Made by a program: the position numbers and the translations under genes
In this document: one piece after another, positions 1 through 13,800 of the stretch
Layout: every line of letters starts with the position of its first letter
Position numbering within the stretch: the stretch's first letter is position 1
From: Aphis gossypii
Taxonomy: Eukaryota; Arthropoda; Insecta; Hemiptera; Aphididae
NCBI RefSeq assembly: GCF_020184175.1
Contig: NC_065531.1
Span: 61,334,806 to 61,398,805 of the forward strand
Length of the DNA: 64,000 nucleotides
Reading direction: 5' to 3'
Notes under the pieces: generated by a model
Told to the model about the DNA's origin: nothing
The model's input: only the letters and a program-made list of their open reading frames with translations
Database searches by the model: none

Positions 1-112
1 AAGCATTTTTACTGCTCCAAATGTTGTCGACAGACACAAAAAAAAAAAAAAAAAAACACATCATTATAAAATCAATACATTCATCACTCCGTTCAGAATC
101 TAAATAGAAAGA
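1..112. repeat. Fragment of dispersed aphid-type repeat
   Basis: A poly(A) run is followed by cacatcattataaaatcaat, then a cattcatcac...tcagaatctaaa stretch. Nearly the same series occurs at 8397-8452, and looser copies at 24595-24660 and 41490-41560. I recognise this as a common repeat tail in aphid genomes, which is recollection rather than a search. Confidence 0.5.
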
Positions 113-853
113 ATTTATCATTTGAGTGTGTAAACTATATTCTTACTAACAGCATTCAATTTGGTTTTTAATTTATCTTTTTTTTTCGTATATTTAACGC
201 CCAAGTTCATTTTTTTTTTTGAGTAATCTATTTTTTTTAACTACGAGTAATAATACTGATAAGAAATAGATAATATTTCGGTTAGTTCAATTTTTTTGAA
301 TTAATTTTTAATTTATCAGAAGTGAGAGAAATTGGAAGTTTTCATTTTTATGTTAATTATTAGTGTTGATTTGGTATTTGGTGTAAATGTTGATGTTAAT
401 TAATTAATTCGATTGCACGTTCAGATAATTTTATTTGTTCATAATACATTAATAATTTTTAATTTTTAAATTTTTGTTTTGATAAATATATGGGAGAGAG
501 TTGTTTTTTGATAATTTTAGTTTCCACATTATTTTCCATTTTGATTTAATAAATTTTAAAAAAAATAAGACGCACGATTATGTGTGATAAATGTAGATAA
601 AAGTATTAGTGTTTGAACGAGAACGAGATTATGGTTTTCAAAAAAATCTAGAAGACGAGTTTAATATATTATGCAACATAACTTAAAGTTTTTTGGGTGA
701 GATGATTCTGATCAAATCGCTATTAAAAATTAAATATATATATAATCGATATTATACCAAGGTCTCCAATATTTGACTTAATTTACCATTTGAATATTTT
801 TTAGTAAAAACTCAAAATAAATACTTATTCATTAATTAATATATCTATGTTTG
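113..853. other. AT-rich sequence without recognised feature
   Basis: I searched this stretch for a signal-peptide exon of the microexon gene and found none that convinces. A short ATG stretch near 350, ending in a weak gtgtaa donor, would be in phase but is only 11 codons. Confidence 0.5.
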
Positions 854-1733
854 TGTCATAGGCCATATGGAAAATTATTTTTTTTTGCTAAAAGAATAGG
901 CTTCTTGTAATGGAATAACCTGTTTGTGAACTATACTTATTGTTTTTTCAAACAGCCTACTGTTTTTCAGGCTCCTTGCATACAGATTAACAGTAGTTAG
1001 GCCTTTTAAGAACTAAAATCACTTTATGGTAATAACCATTTTACTTATTTTATTTTAAGAGATTTATTTATAATAACTCAGTACATTATATGTAACATGT
1101 AAACTGAATTATTATATTACGATAATAGTTGTCGACTATTGTATTAAGAGTTTTATTTTAAACTACTAACAAAAAAATAAAAATAAAAATATAAGTAAAA
1201 TATTAAAATTAATTGAAATATTACAAAAAATATTACATTACAATATTAAATATATATGAAATATTTACTTATTGTTACAAATGGTGTTTTCATAGCATCT
1301 TGAGCTACACAGTATACTTTGTTTTTCCGACAAGCATATCAGTTATTTGATTTGCATGATATTTTGAAAAAACAATTTTATAACCCTGCTCTCTAAATTG
1401 CGATTGTCTCTTCGCTGTTTCTCTAAATATTATTTTTGTACTTGGTAACTCGTTAAGAAACATCGTAATATAATTATTCAGTTTACACCTTACATATAAT
1501 GTACTATATATTATTATTATAAATATCCCTATTAAAATAAAATAATTAAAATGGTTATTATTATAAAATCATTGAAATTCTTAAAAGGCTTAACTGTTGT
1601 TAGTTTGTATGCAATGAGCCTGAAAAACAGCAGGCTGGTTGGAAAAATAATAAGTAATTCGCATATGGGCTACCTTATTGTAAAGAGCCTAGTTTTTTCC
1701 CAAAAAACTAATTTTTTCACTTGGCCTACGACA
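854..1733. mobile_element. Foldback/MITE element with ~270-bp inverted arms
   Basis: The left arm (854-1121) and right arm (1464-1733) are inverted copies of each other at roughly 75-80% by eye. Shared blocks include CTGTTTTTCAGGCTC, ttgcatacaga/aa, GCCTTTTAAGAA, AATAACCATTTTA and GTACATTATATGTAA. The 340-bp centre has no coding capacity. The ends read TGTC(A/G)TAGGCC. No clear target duplication was found. The 61-codon ORF in the right arm is fortuitous. Confidence 0.8.
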
Positions 1734-1807
1734 TAATATATATTAGGTATATACGTATATTAATTAATATAAAATAAGACAATTTTTGTTACTTGTTTAC
1801 AATTTAG

Positions 1808-1819
1808 TTTGTTTCAATG
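1808..1819 (+). CDS. Bicycle-type gene, microexon a (12 nt)
   Basis: The acceptor is caatttag and the donor gtaagttttt. It encodes a split codon followed by Cys-Phe-Asn. It resembles the two 9-nt Cys-Tyr exons further on but carries one extra codon. It is the first exon I can place. An upstream exon must supply the first base of its split codon. Confidence 0.6.
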
Positions 1820-4800
1820 GTAAGTTTTTCGAATTAATTTTAACATATCGATTGCAAAAAATAAGAATGATAACAAATTTTAATATTTAGTCAAATAAAG
1901 AGGTGTGTCGTGTTATATTATTATTAAAAATGAAATATGGGTTGAGAAAAACAACTACTGTTAGAAATACAACTATACTAGTATAATATTATGATTTATA
2001 AGTATGTATTTTAATTTAAATTCAAAAATTATTCTAGAAGCAAATCAAAAGGAGGAAAAAGAAAAACCTGGAAGTAAGTTTTCTAAATAAAACGTTGGCA
2101 GCTTATGAAATATAAATATAACAATGTATTTGTTTGAATCATTTAAGCATATATTATTTATTAGAAATAACTCTAATTGATGGTGATATCGATTTACTGC
2201 ATAATAATTAGTGTAATCGAAAGTAATAAAACTAGAAACTATTTCAAATAAGTTAACACACAAATAAGTGCACAAATACTATAAATGGTTAAATTTGTTA
2301 TAAACTTATATCCTTAATTATTATTAAGTATAGACAGCAGTAGATGATCTGGTAGTGTATATATATTTATTTTTTGAGGCAATATATTTATCATATTATT
2401 TCAAATATGGTTACATAACCACAAGGAAAGTATATGACAAATATTTAATAATCATTCAGAGTAATGATTTTTTTTTATATAAATTAAACCGATTAAATAG
2501 TAATTGAACAATCTGAGAATAATTAAATACAAAATATTATATAAATACGAGTATAATCAAAATATAAGCTACTTAACTTCTCTAGGTACAACAATTTAAA
2601 TTATACAAAAGTGCCTTACACTATTACATAATTATTAAAAAATAAAATATTGGATGAGCAAAACAATTGTTAGAATTATAAGTGTACCTATATACCTACT
2701 TAATTTGTATACAAAAATTATTACATAACAATTAGTTATTTGTAAAATACGTAGTATCAATAATTAAATTAGTAAATTATTTTAAATACTTTTATATTCC
2801 TATAATATATCGTATAATATACACTAGAGATGTCATATTGGTGTACATAGTTATGGTCGAACGCATACGTTGTAACGAATTTCAAATCTTTGATTTTGAT
2901 ATAACGTTAACTCTTTATGACTTTATGTATACAATATTTTACATACATAAATTAGTTTTACTATATCTTCTTTTTGTTATTTGACTTAGCGTCATTTAAA
3001 TACAATAAAAAAGATATAAGGGGAAATAAAAATTATAAAGGGGGACATTTTATAACAACTCACGAGATGGATCGGGCGTCAGTTTCTTGAGTATGTCTTG
3101 AGGTGGATGGCGATGCTTCGTCTTGAGTGTCTAGCTGATAAAAACATGGTGTAAAATATAATCTAATTGTGGTGTATCGTACAGGCAATATATCGTATAT
3201 TCTACCGTACCATATAGTACACAATTATATTGCAATGTATAGTAGAATATACAATTATTGTCCCGTTCAACCGGGTGTTGTCACCGTCTTGTAATAAATC
3301 TCGAGAGGGCACACAGTTCGTCGTGGCTAAATTTACTTGGGTAGCTAGTATGTTACCGTATGAAGTTCGTTAATATCTTCCAGAGTATGCTTGACCAGTT
3401 ACCGGTAATAGGTCTAGTATGGGAAGAGTGTGTGATTCGACGGTCTTATATGTAGTATTCGGGTTCATTGACATTGATATTTTGAGATGTACATTTTGAT
3501 ATTTTAAATAATTTTCTGATGATTTTTTAGCTTCCGGATTATTTTTACATTTTTCTTGAGGTTTTTACTAGTGGTATTTATATGGTGTTTTTGTTTAGAA
3601 GAAATTGTAGCCAGTGAAAGAAAATAAAAAAGAATATAAAAGACTGGGTCGTAACGACGGCGGCGGGGTATGCGCCATCTAGTTTGCGTTAGAATTAGGC
3701 ATAGTCGATCGTCGGCGCATTTTTGGATGTGCATCGCGCCAATGTACGACACATGAGTGCGAAACTTGCGCAGTGCGCGATCTTGTCTCGTTACAACGTA
3801 CCTCTTAATAAACTCGGGCCGCCACTCGTCCTTCATTTAACTTTGTTTAGGCATTCGGCCGCAATTCACCAATATCGTAAAAAAGGATATCACTGTAGTG
3901 ATACCGAATGTAGGGTGTTAGGAAAAGAAGATGGACAATTTGAATGGCTGATATTAATGTCTAAAACTCATAAAAGTAAAATATTATATTAAGTATTGAA
4001 CCATATATAATATAATATATATACAAAAAAAAAAATATTTTTTAAGTGGATTACATAATCATTTTGATTTAAATTAATTATACCTTAATAAATTACTATT
4101 TAATATAATTCTAAAATTATTTCTTAATATATTAATTCGTTTTCAATTGTTCAAATTTTTAGATCGTCCTTACAAAAGTAAGATTTTTATATAAATAATT
4201 AATTAACTTATTATTTCAGGTATATTTATTCAGTTTAAATGGTTTAGTACTTAAACTTAACAACATCACAGGAAATTGGTCATTATAAATCGTTACACTT
4301 CATTTGGGCGCATATACATTATACCTATCAAAAAATGTCCGAAATAAATATTTAACATTGTTGAAATAGTTACACATAATACGTAATTACAATAATTCAA
4401 TAAAGTAATGTCAATAATGAAATAATTATAATTAAATTTATAAAATAAAATAATAGTTTAAATTTATAACTGAAAATTAACAACTATCCTCCATAAATAA
4501 TTTTGAATTTTAGTAGAGCCTATACATTATACAAGTGTTGACAATAAAATGACGGTATAATATTTTATTGTTGTAGAAACCTCATATGATAGCATAACTG
4601 TCATCAAACTGTGATTCTAAATCCATTGATATAGCTATTTTTAGATATGATATCTTAATATTGGTAACGGTATAACACAAAACTACCATAATTAATTCCT
4701 ATAATATGACAGAACTCAACCATATAAGGTCCGACGTTTTTACGAACCAACCAATTTATCGCAACCATTTTTCGCTACCATTCACCTCTAAAATAGCGAA

Positions 4801-7800
4801 AATAAAAAATTGAACACAAAATATTGAATACAAACAGCGAAAATAATTTAATTGAAAGAATGATATAGCTATTAAAAAATTATGGAAAATATAAAAAAAA
4901 AATAAAATTATGACAACAAGTATTATTTTTGTCGTATTTATACATTGTTTATTTTTATTAACGTTTTGTAACTATAAAAAAAATAATATAATATTAATAA
5001 ACTAATATGTCAAATGGATGGAATTTCGATATATTATAAATAATATCCCACTCCTCCTTGGTTTACTAATTCAATAGTCTCGATGCAATTAAAAAATATG
5101 GATCGTTAAAGTTCTCAATTTACTAATCTACTTTTATTAATATCAATACTATAATATTAGTTACCTATGCACAACATGCGTACTTTTTAAAATTATTTTT
5201 CATTTAATTTGTTTTGACCAACTCTATTGGCACCGGTCATGAGCAGCAAGAGAATTACCTGTTTTTCGTTGTGTGTACAACTTTATTACTGATACAATTT
5301 TTTAATCGTTAATGTATTTTTTTTTAAAACACAGTTCGTTTAAATATAAATTATTACATAAAACAATAACTTATAACTTATAATTCAATTAATAAAATGT
5401 GAATATCAACAGAGTTTATAATTTACACTATAGTTGTATAGTTCAATAGAATGGTTCTTTTGTATTTTGTTTTTTAGCATTCAATAGAGATTTCAATTCA
5501 ATCAAAGCGAGTGAGTAATATTTAAAAAGTACTCAAATTATCTTAATAGAAATGGTGTATACAATTTTGATCCATATCTATCTATAATTAATAATTATTT
5601 TAATTATACAACAATAGTAATTTCTAAATAGATGGTTTGAGATTATTATGAGTAATTCATTTTAAAATATAAAAAAATATTCTATGACAAGAAATTTATT
5701 TATTTAGAAATCTTTTCTTCTACTCTACGTTAGTTTATACAAAATGTTACTAAATAATCGTTTTGGAAAATGCATCAAATGTATACTATCAATAATACTA
5801 AATACTTATATAAGTAGTATAATTTAGATTTAATTAAAATGTTTAATTTATAATTATTTGTAGATGGTTTTAAATTTGAACCTTTAAGTTGGTGTGCAAC
5901 AAAAAGTAAATAAGTTCAGCCATATAGAATAAGATTTAATTTTTTGTTTTATACTTTTATATATATTTTATATCGATAGCTAAGAGGCCAAAATTGTATG
6001 TCCAATGTTTCTCAAAATCGTTTTATTAGTCCATTGGATTAATCTGGGTCGCCTTTTTGATTCAGTGAAACATTATACGTCAATATTTTAATTAAAACGT
6101 GTTTTATTAAATATTATGTAGAGTCTTGAATTTAGATACTCTGCCTCTGTTTCAATTAATCATATTTTTATCACATCCTGTTGTAGTTTTATTTTTGGGT
6201 TATCGTTTTTATTATTCAATATTATAGTTGGAATTTTAATAAAAATTATAAGCTTCTAAGTGATATTAAACACATATTCAAACATAACTCAATAAAATTT
6301 TAATGAAAATAAATACATTTTAATTTGTAGGTATTCGATTTCTATTTAAATACCTATTTTTTCGATAATTTAGAAATACTATTCGGGCTAAACAAGACTC
6401 TACTGTTAATATAATTATTATCATTAAAACTTAAAATTTGGAATAATAGTATAAAAAGATATATCCATTTTAGAAGCCACTATCTAATATAATATGCAAT
6501 TTAGGTACTATAGATTATTGTAATAGAAAATAATATGAACTTCGGTAACTATATTCAGTGCTAAAAGCGGAAAGATTGATTGTTTGTTAATAATCAAAGT
6601 TTTTTGTTGTACCATATAGAGTATTATCGTATCTATGCGTACATATACCTATGTAGGTATTTTCAATTTAAATTCAAATTTGGATAAAATAATATATTTA
6701 AACAGATAATAGCAATTTCAGTTATACTATTTAAAATTGTATGGTATATTATTATACCTTATATACATACATAACGATATTTTTAAATGTAATGTTCTTA
6801 CCAAAAATGTATTTAATTTATCCTATTATTAAAAAAGCAATAATATAAATTATGTATCATAAAATTTACTTAGGAAAATAGGTTTGCTTACCATCTTCTT
6901 TCAAAATTGCTTTATATAGGAAAACATTTATCACTTAATTCAAATTAAAACATACATTAGGTACAGTGACTTAATGGTCATTTACACTCGGCACTAATTG
7001 TAAATTAGAGTGGTTACATACATTTGCCCTTTTTTGCGATCAACTTTTAAGAATACTTTTTTTTTTATTATTAAATAAAAACACCAACTAGGACCATTTA
7101 GATTAAAATATTTATTTGATTTTTGTCTTCTTATTTTAGTTTGTTATGGTAAGACAATTTATTATTATAATCGTAAATGCTTTTTTATAGTAGCATTTAA
7201 TAGACTATAGGCATTATATTATTAATCAACTTATTATTATTAACCAAAACGGTTAATGAAACATATAATATATACATAAATTATTAATCTATTTTTTTTT
7301 TATAAAATTAAAATGTTTCATTCTCACTTTTATCAGACTCATTAATACAATCTGGATTTCAAGGTAATTTATTTATTGTGTTATTTATTTTCTATTGTTA
7401 ATAATATAATAATATATAGAAACATCTAACGTATTTGAATGCTATATATTTCTATTATATCTACCTATTATTATTTTAGACGTAAAAGTTGAACAAAATA
7501 TTGAATTTATATTTCCTATATCAAGTAAGTATGTAATAGATTAAAAAATATACTAATAAAGGTAAGGTGATATTGGTAAGGTAAGGTTAGGTTAATTTTT
7601 AGAACCATTCTTCGATATAATTAAACTTAGACTTGTCGATACTATATGTACAACTTACATAATAAGAATCTAATATAATATAATCGAATTATGAGTTCAT
7701 AAATATAATTAAATGTGTATGTGATGTTGGAGATAATAATTATTTATTTTAATTGTTTTTTATTCGTAGAATTTACTAAAATACGTAAAGGTAAGTTAGT

Positions 7801-10800
7801 TTATTTTATGTAGGTCATGATTTATCACGGTCATTACTTAATATTTTGCTGATAGTATATAAAGGAAAAAGGGTGGTCATGTGAGTAACGCTCTGCTGTA
7901 TAGAAAGTCACTATTATTTATGTGTTATATTTGAAATTTGAATCCATTCATATATAGCCATATAAGTATCATTGTATACGAAAAACGTTTCTGAACAGAC
8001 AGAGATGCTTTGTCAGTCTAGGATATAATATATAAAATAGGTATATATTATATATTATTTGTATGGTTTTTGTTTTTTTTTTTTTTTAACTATAATCAGA
8101 AAAAATTATAAGAAACGTTGTATTAAATTTTCAAGGTTTTTTGCGAAACCCAAAATTCGTTTATCGACACTTAAAAAAAAATATATATATATAAAAAAAT
8201 CGAGTTTTTTGAAAACTGGTTTTGCGTAAAAATTACCGTTTTCCGTCACTTTTTTTTTTATTTTTCCCGATTTTTTTGAAAACTAATGGAAAAATCTTAC
8301 TTTTGACCTCTATAATGCACCAAGGATATTCACTTTGCCTTCGGAAACCACTTCTGAATTTTTAAATTTAAGCATTATCACGCTGTAACCGTTAAAAAAA
8401 AAAAAAACATAATTATAAAATCAATAAATTCATCACATAATTTAGAATTTAAAACAGCATTTCCCAAAGTGTATTCAGTGGTACGTTAGGGTTCCATGGG
8501 ACAATATCAAAGGTTCCACCAGATGTATGTGATTATTGAGAAAATTGTTTTATATTATACATGGAAAAATCAAAAAAAAATTTGATTGAAAATTGTTTTT
8601 TTTTTAAACTAATTTTAATAAAGAATAATCATTAACATTATCGTTAAAACATTTTGGAGAGTATTGATTTCATTTTTTTTTTATTATTATTATTAAAATT
8701 GGATTTAAGTTGGAATTAAAAACATAAGGGTTCCGTGAAACACGAACTATTTTATTATGTCACCATTATGATCGTAAAAATTTGGAAACAGCTGATCTAA
8801 AACACTTATAATCATATAAATGTGTTATACAAGTATCTAAATAATTTTGGTCAAAACAAATTAAAAGAGTACTTACAAATTTTTGTTAGTTGAAAATATT
8901 AGATTTTACTAGTAAATTTAAAAGTTGAAAAGCTTATTTTTTAAAACTTCTACTAAAAAAATGTTGTACAACTCAGAGTCTTAGGATATAAAATTCATGA
9001 TAGTAAGAACTGACTAATGGGTAAATACAATAAAACTAATATTATAATGATTTTTATTATGCTCCTTAGGAAGATATGCGTTCCATTTTAATAATTATCT
9101 CCAAAGATTCAAAGAATACAATGAAAAAAGTATGTAACAATAAATGTACTGTTTATTATTTTGATTGCAAGGATTAAAGATGAAAACGTTCTTCACTAAT
9201 TATATTAAATTTATTTACTCTATATTTAAAAAACTAACTTCAGTGAGCTAAAAAAAATACTCAAATAATAATATTAGTTAATAATTATTATAGGTATATA
9301 GGTTCTATGGTATTAGTAATTTTAATTTTTTTTCTTAACATTTTTTTAACTTAAGTTGGAAAATGTTAATTAGGTAATTGAAATGTTTTTGTACTCCAAT
9401 AGACACAGACACTATTAGACAATTATTCTAATCAAGATTATATTCGTATGTCTTATTTTTTATTTATTTAATTTCTTGTATTGCCTTTCCCCCATGTTAT
9501 TATATTGGGGATTAACTTGGAAAAATTGACTACCTAATTCGAATTTGATGTAAAACTAGCAAACCGTTTGAATCAATCGTTTGTAATTGGTTTTACTTAC
9601 ATCTTATTTAATTAAATATGGAATTCAAAATTTACAAGGGGATATACAGTTATGAAATGAATATAACAATTTTTTTTTTTTTAACAATGCTATATCTATA
9701 AACTTAGAAATTAATAAATAACTATGGTCTATGAGAAAATGGTTATTATTGACTTATATCTAAAACTAATATTTTTCAACTACCATCCGCGATTTCACAT
9801 AGTTTCATAATAATTTTTTATTCTTTATACATTGGTATTTAGCACACAATTCACAACTTTTCACCATTAGCTTTATTTTCTTAGGTGTTTATGTTTGGCC
9901 TATAAACTGTTTTTCTATCTCTTAACTCAGTTATATTTTTACTAACGGAAATGGTTGAAATGTATTTTTTATTTTACATTTTCTCGTAAGAATTACGATA
10001 GTTAACGATACAGCTATTTAATTATTACTTAATAAATACATATTGTTAATTATCAATGAGTCTTGTACATTACAGTATGTCTTTAAAGTGTTTGATAATT
10101 TAGTATAATACCGAAAACCTAATATGACAACTTTTTGCAAATTACTGCATCTGAACTAACGTTTTTACAATCAGATTAGGCAAACAAATTGTAGGGAGTA
10201 CATTAGAAAAAACAATATTAATGATCCTATAATACTGCTAATAAATAGAAAAAAAAATAGCTTCATACACTAAACACTGTTTCTACTGTCTATTCAATTA
10301 CAAGCAATAAAATGCATACTTAATAACTACTAAACCATAAAATAAATTTAAGTATAAGCATTTAAAACTTTTTTTTGGGGGGGGGGGTATGATTATGTCT
10401 AGGGGTGCAATTCTCCTTTTTTCCTTTGTTGCTACGAGCTTGCATTAGACTATCGTATACTCATATGTTAAATTTCAAGTTCATCTAGTCTATACTTCAG
10501 TTAATTCTTTTGATGCCTATTTTTATTATACCCAATCTACTGGTAAATTATACTGATGTAAAGCATCTACAGACAATATTATTTCCTAGTTTTTGTTAAA
10601 ATATCGTAAAAGTGGAATCTTACACAAATTTTCTTCATTGTGGCTACCCTAAAAACGGGAATTTTGTATTAAAAATATCTTAATGATTTAGTTTTGTCTA
10701 GTATATAAAGAATAAATGTTGATACATATGAAACATACATTAGCATTTATGCATTATATCAGTAACAACATTTCAATATTTTTTTTTACATTTTAATTGT

Positions 10801-13800
10801 ACCAGTTCTTTAATATCAGGGTCAGGCCTCACACCGATACTCGGAAACTCGAAACCAATGAATATTAATTCTCACACTTGACTTGATTTAACTAGGCATT
10901 ACTTTTTTCTAGGCTTATGTTTTTCTTCATCTTCCCCAAAAACACATACGTCATCCATGGATGGACTCTATTTAGACCTTTCAATAATACTGAAAAAAGT
11001 TTTTAAAATGTTTTTGGGATTACGTTCAGTCCATGTGAAAATTGTTAAAAATAATATAGTAACTCTTAACATTGTACTTATCATCTCTCGAGCCGTTGGT
11101 AAAGAGATATGTTTTTTTCAAATTTTAATTAAGATCTTGAGCGTCTAAATCTAAACAGTGGCGTATTTAAGAGGGCTCTCTCTAAGGTTAGGTTAACCCC
11201 AGTGGAGCCCGGGCACCGTTTCTTTGGCTCCATAAATACGGATCTAAACGTCTAATTTATATAATATATTATTTTATTCTGTGCTATAATAAGTTGTAAC
11301 TTGTAACCATAATATAAAACGTGATTTTTTTACGTAATTGGGAAAAAAAATATCATACATTTTTATGCATGATTGACACATCTTGCCAGTTGGAAATAGG
11401 GTTTGAATGTTTACTTAGTTCAATATTTACTTACGTAGGAAAAATATCATTTGAGAATTTGGTTAAGTTTTATTTACCATCAGTGAAAAATGAAAATGCT
11501 TATGTAAAAGTTAAAATATGGACATTAAAAATAGCCAGTCAAGATATAAACATCAAGCACTTTTGAGCTGCCCAAAGACTGACTTTCCAAGTATACATTT
11601 TTTAATTAAATTAGTTTTCCCATTATCAGTGTTAACAGCTACACCTGAAAGATCTTTTTCAACCTTAAAAAGGTTAGTGAGTATAGAGGCTAAATGGACT
11701 AGCTTTGATGTCCATTCATCGGGACATGCATCTCGTCGTTTAAACTGCAGCAGTGCATTTCTCAGTATTTGTAGTTTTTCAGTAGACATAAAAAACATAT
11801 TTTCAATGATTAACACCCATTTAATATAATTTGAAATATTTTTATTTTATGTAATTTGCATAAAAAATGTTTAAAACAATAAAATTCTATTTTTTTTGAA
11901 TATTTAGTATTTTACATGAGATACATACGCTTTGTTTAACACCAATGTATCCTTAGATAGATCTTTTTACCTCATTTGTAATCCATTATTTTAACATACT
12001 TTTATAATAATCATTTTATTGTACAGTTCTGATGTACCTATTCAATTACGTTATAAATATAAGATATATTTAATAATTTTTAATTTGACTGTGATCATAG
12101 TTTAAAATAATTATGCCATAATAAACATAAACATTGATTTTAACAGGATAATATCACAAGATAAAATGAAATTTTATAAATTACTTTTTAATTATTTTTT
12201 ATTTTCTTATGGTTAATTATTTCGACTTTTTTAGTATAGACTATAAAATAATTATTGTTCTATGTATTGATGAAATTATCAATGAAATGGCATTAAATCC
12301 TAGAAAATTGGATTTTTTAATATAAAATTATGTTGTTTTATAAGATTAAAAACAAATATTTAACATCAAAATGGATTTATGTTAATCCATTGTAATAAAT
12401 TGAATTTATAATTTACATATGAAAATATGGTAAATTTATTTAGTAAAGACTAATTGGGGGGTGTGGGAGCGAAGCACTGAAGCCAACCATGGATCTGTTT
12501 TATGAAAATTTTCTGGACCCTCCTCATGACAAATTCCTAAATACGCCACTAAATCTAAACAAATGTATAACGCTTTATTAGGTTATTAATTATTATCATT
12601 AATTATATTCAAAATCAACCACACACTCAAATATTTACTCAAATTCTTTCTCTATTTTCTATTTTTAAATTTACTCGTTTTACTTGAAAGATATTTACTC
12701 TAATAACTGATTGAAATTGCACATTTATTGTAACCCATTCTTTTAATTAGTTCACAGTTATCATTATTTAAAAAAAAAAATTTCAAAAGACTCTTTAACA
12801 TACTTAATTTTACTTAGTTTTTCCTAATATTTGAATACCTATATCTGAATTGTTTATAATAGTTATTTGTTTTGCTTTTCTCCAAAGTAGTTTACGAATT
12901 AATGAAATAAAAAAATCGTGTTAAAATTATTTAAACAATCGATGATGATAATTAATATAATATATTACTGTGAAGATAAAGGAGTTTTTAAGTTACAAAA
13001 TGCATCAGTTAAAATCGTTAAAAGATTACAACTTTAAGTTAGTTTTAATAAATTATAATTAAAAGCGAAATATTAATTAAATTAATTTGTTAAAAGAAAG
13101 TATTAATCTAATTAATTTAAAGAAAAGATAAAATATTATGTAAATAAAGTAAGTTTTTTTGGTGTGGTTAAAGGGCATATTAATTTAAAACAATGGTAAA
13201 TTAGGATTCACAACAGTAAAATATATATAAGAACTAGAACCATAAAATATGTTAATCAAAGACTGAACTATTACTTTATGACTGTCGATATATATATTTT
13301 TTTAACGTAATTGCTATTATCATTCTATTGGTTTTGATTTTGATTTTGAATTTAGAGGACTATTATGAAGTTGTTTCACCTTATGAAAGTAGTAAGTTAT
13401 TATTTGGTTAATAGATTATTACATTAATTTGTAGGCAGTAAGTGAGTTATTATATGTAGTAAAATCGCATACATAATATTAAATAAGTATGATGTATGTA
13501 TTTCGAATTTGTGGAAAGTTTGGATTAACAGAAATCTCATCATTCTAGTAATTAATATACATAAATACATGTACATACGTATATTATGTATATATATTTA
13601 TGTATATATATGTTCATAATTGTAAGCTGTAAGGTACCTATATTATAATATGAAGCCTATACATTTTTTCGAATTAGATATGTCCATTCATTATGGTTAT
13701 CTAAGAAATTGGTGCAGTGTTCAAGGTAAAAGCATTATTAAAGCATTTTGTTTACGTATATTTTGCTAAGTACTGTTTTCCATGCCAATTCAAGTTTATA

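Noticed and set aside
1551..1736. 61-codon + strand ORF
   Set aside because: It lies in the right arm of the foldback element, and the arm-to-arm match explains the sequence.
3723..3992. 89-codon ORF with KKGYHCSDTECRVLG
   Set aside because: It has no family match I know and lies in a GC-rich intronic island. Mentioned only with the island.
4645..4663. Exon-like interval with tttttag acceptor and gtaacg donor
   Set aside because: Its length of 19 nt is not a multiple of three, and the shared phase meets TAA.
6505..6519. 15-nt exon-like interval in the correct phase (acceptor gcaatttag, donor gtaata)
   Set aside because: The donor is weak, and it has no counterpart in the second module, which goes directly from the Trp-Cys exon to the Cys-Tyr exon. 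Kept out of the gene model.
10370..10388. T8-G11 homopolymer junction
   Set aside because: Simple-sequence tract with no further structure.
13435..13437. 3-nt exon-like GCA between tttgtag and gtaagtgag
   Set aside because: Phase-compatible, but too short to be supported by sequence alone.
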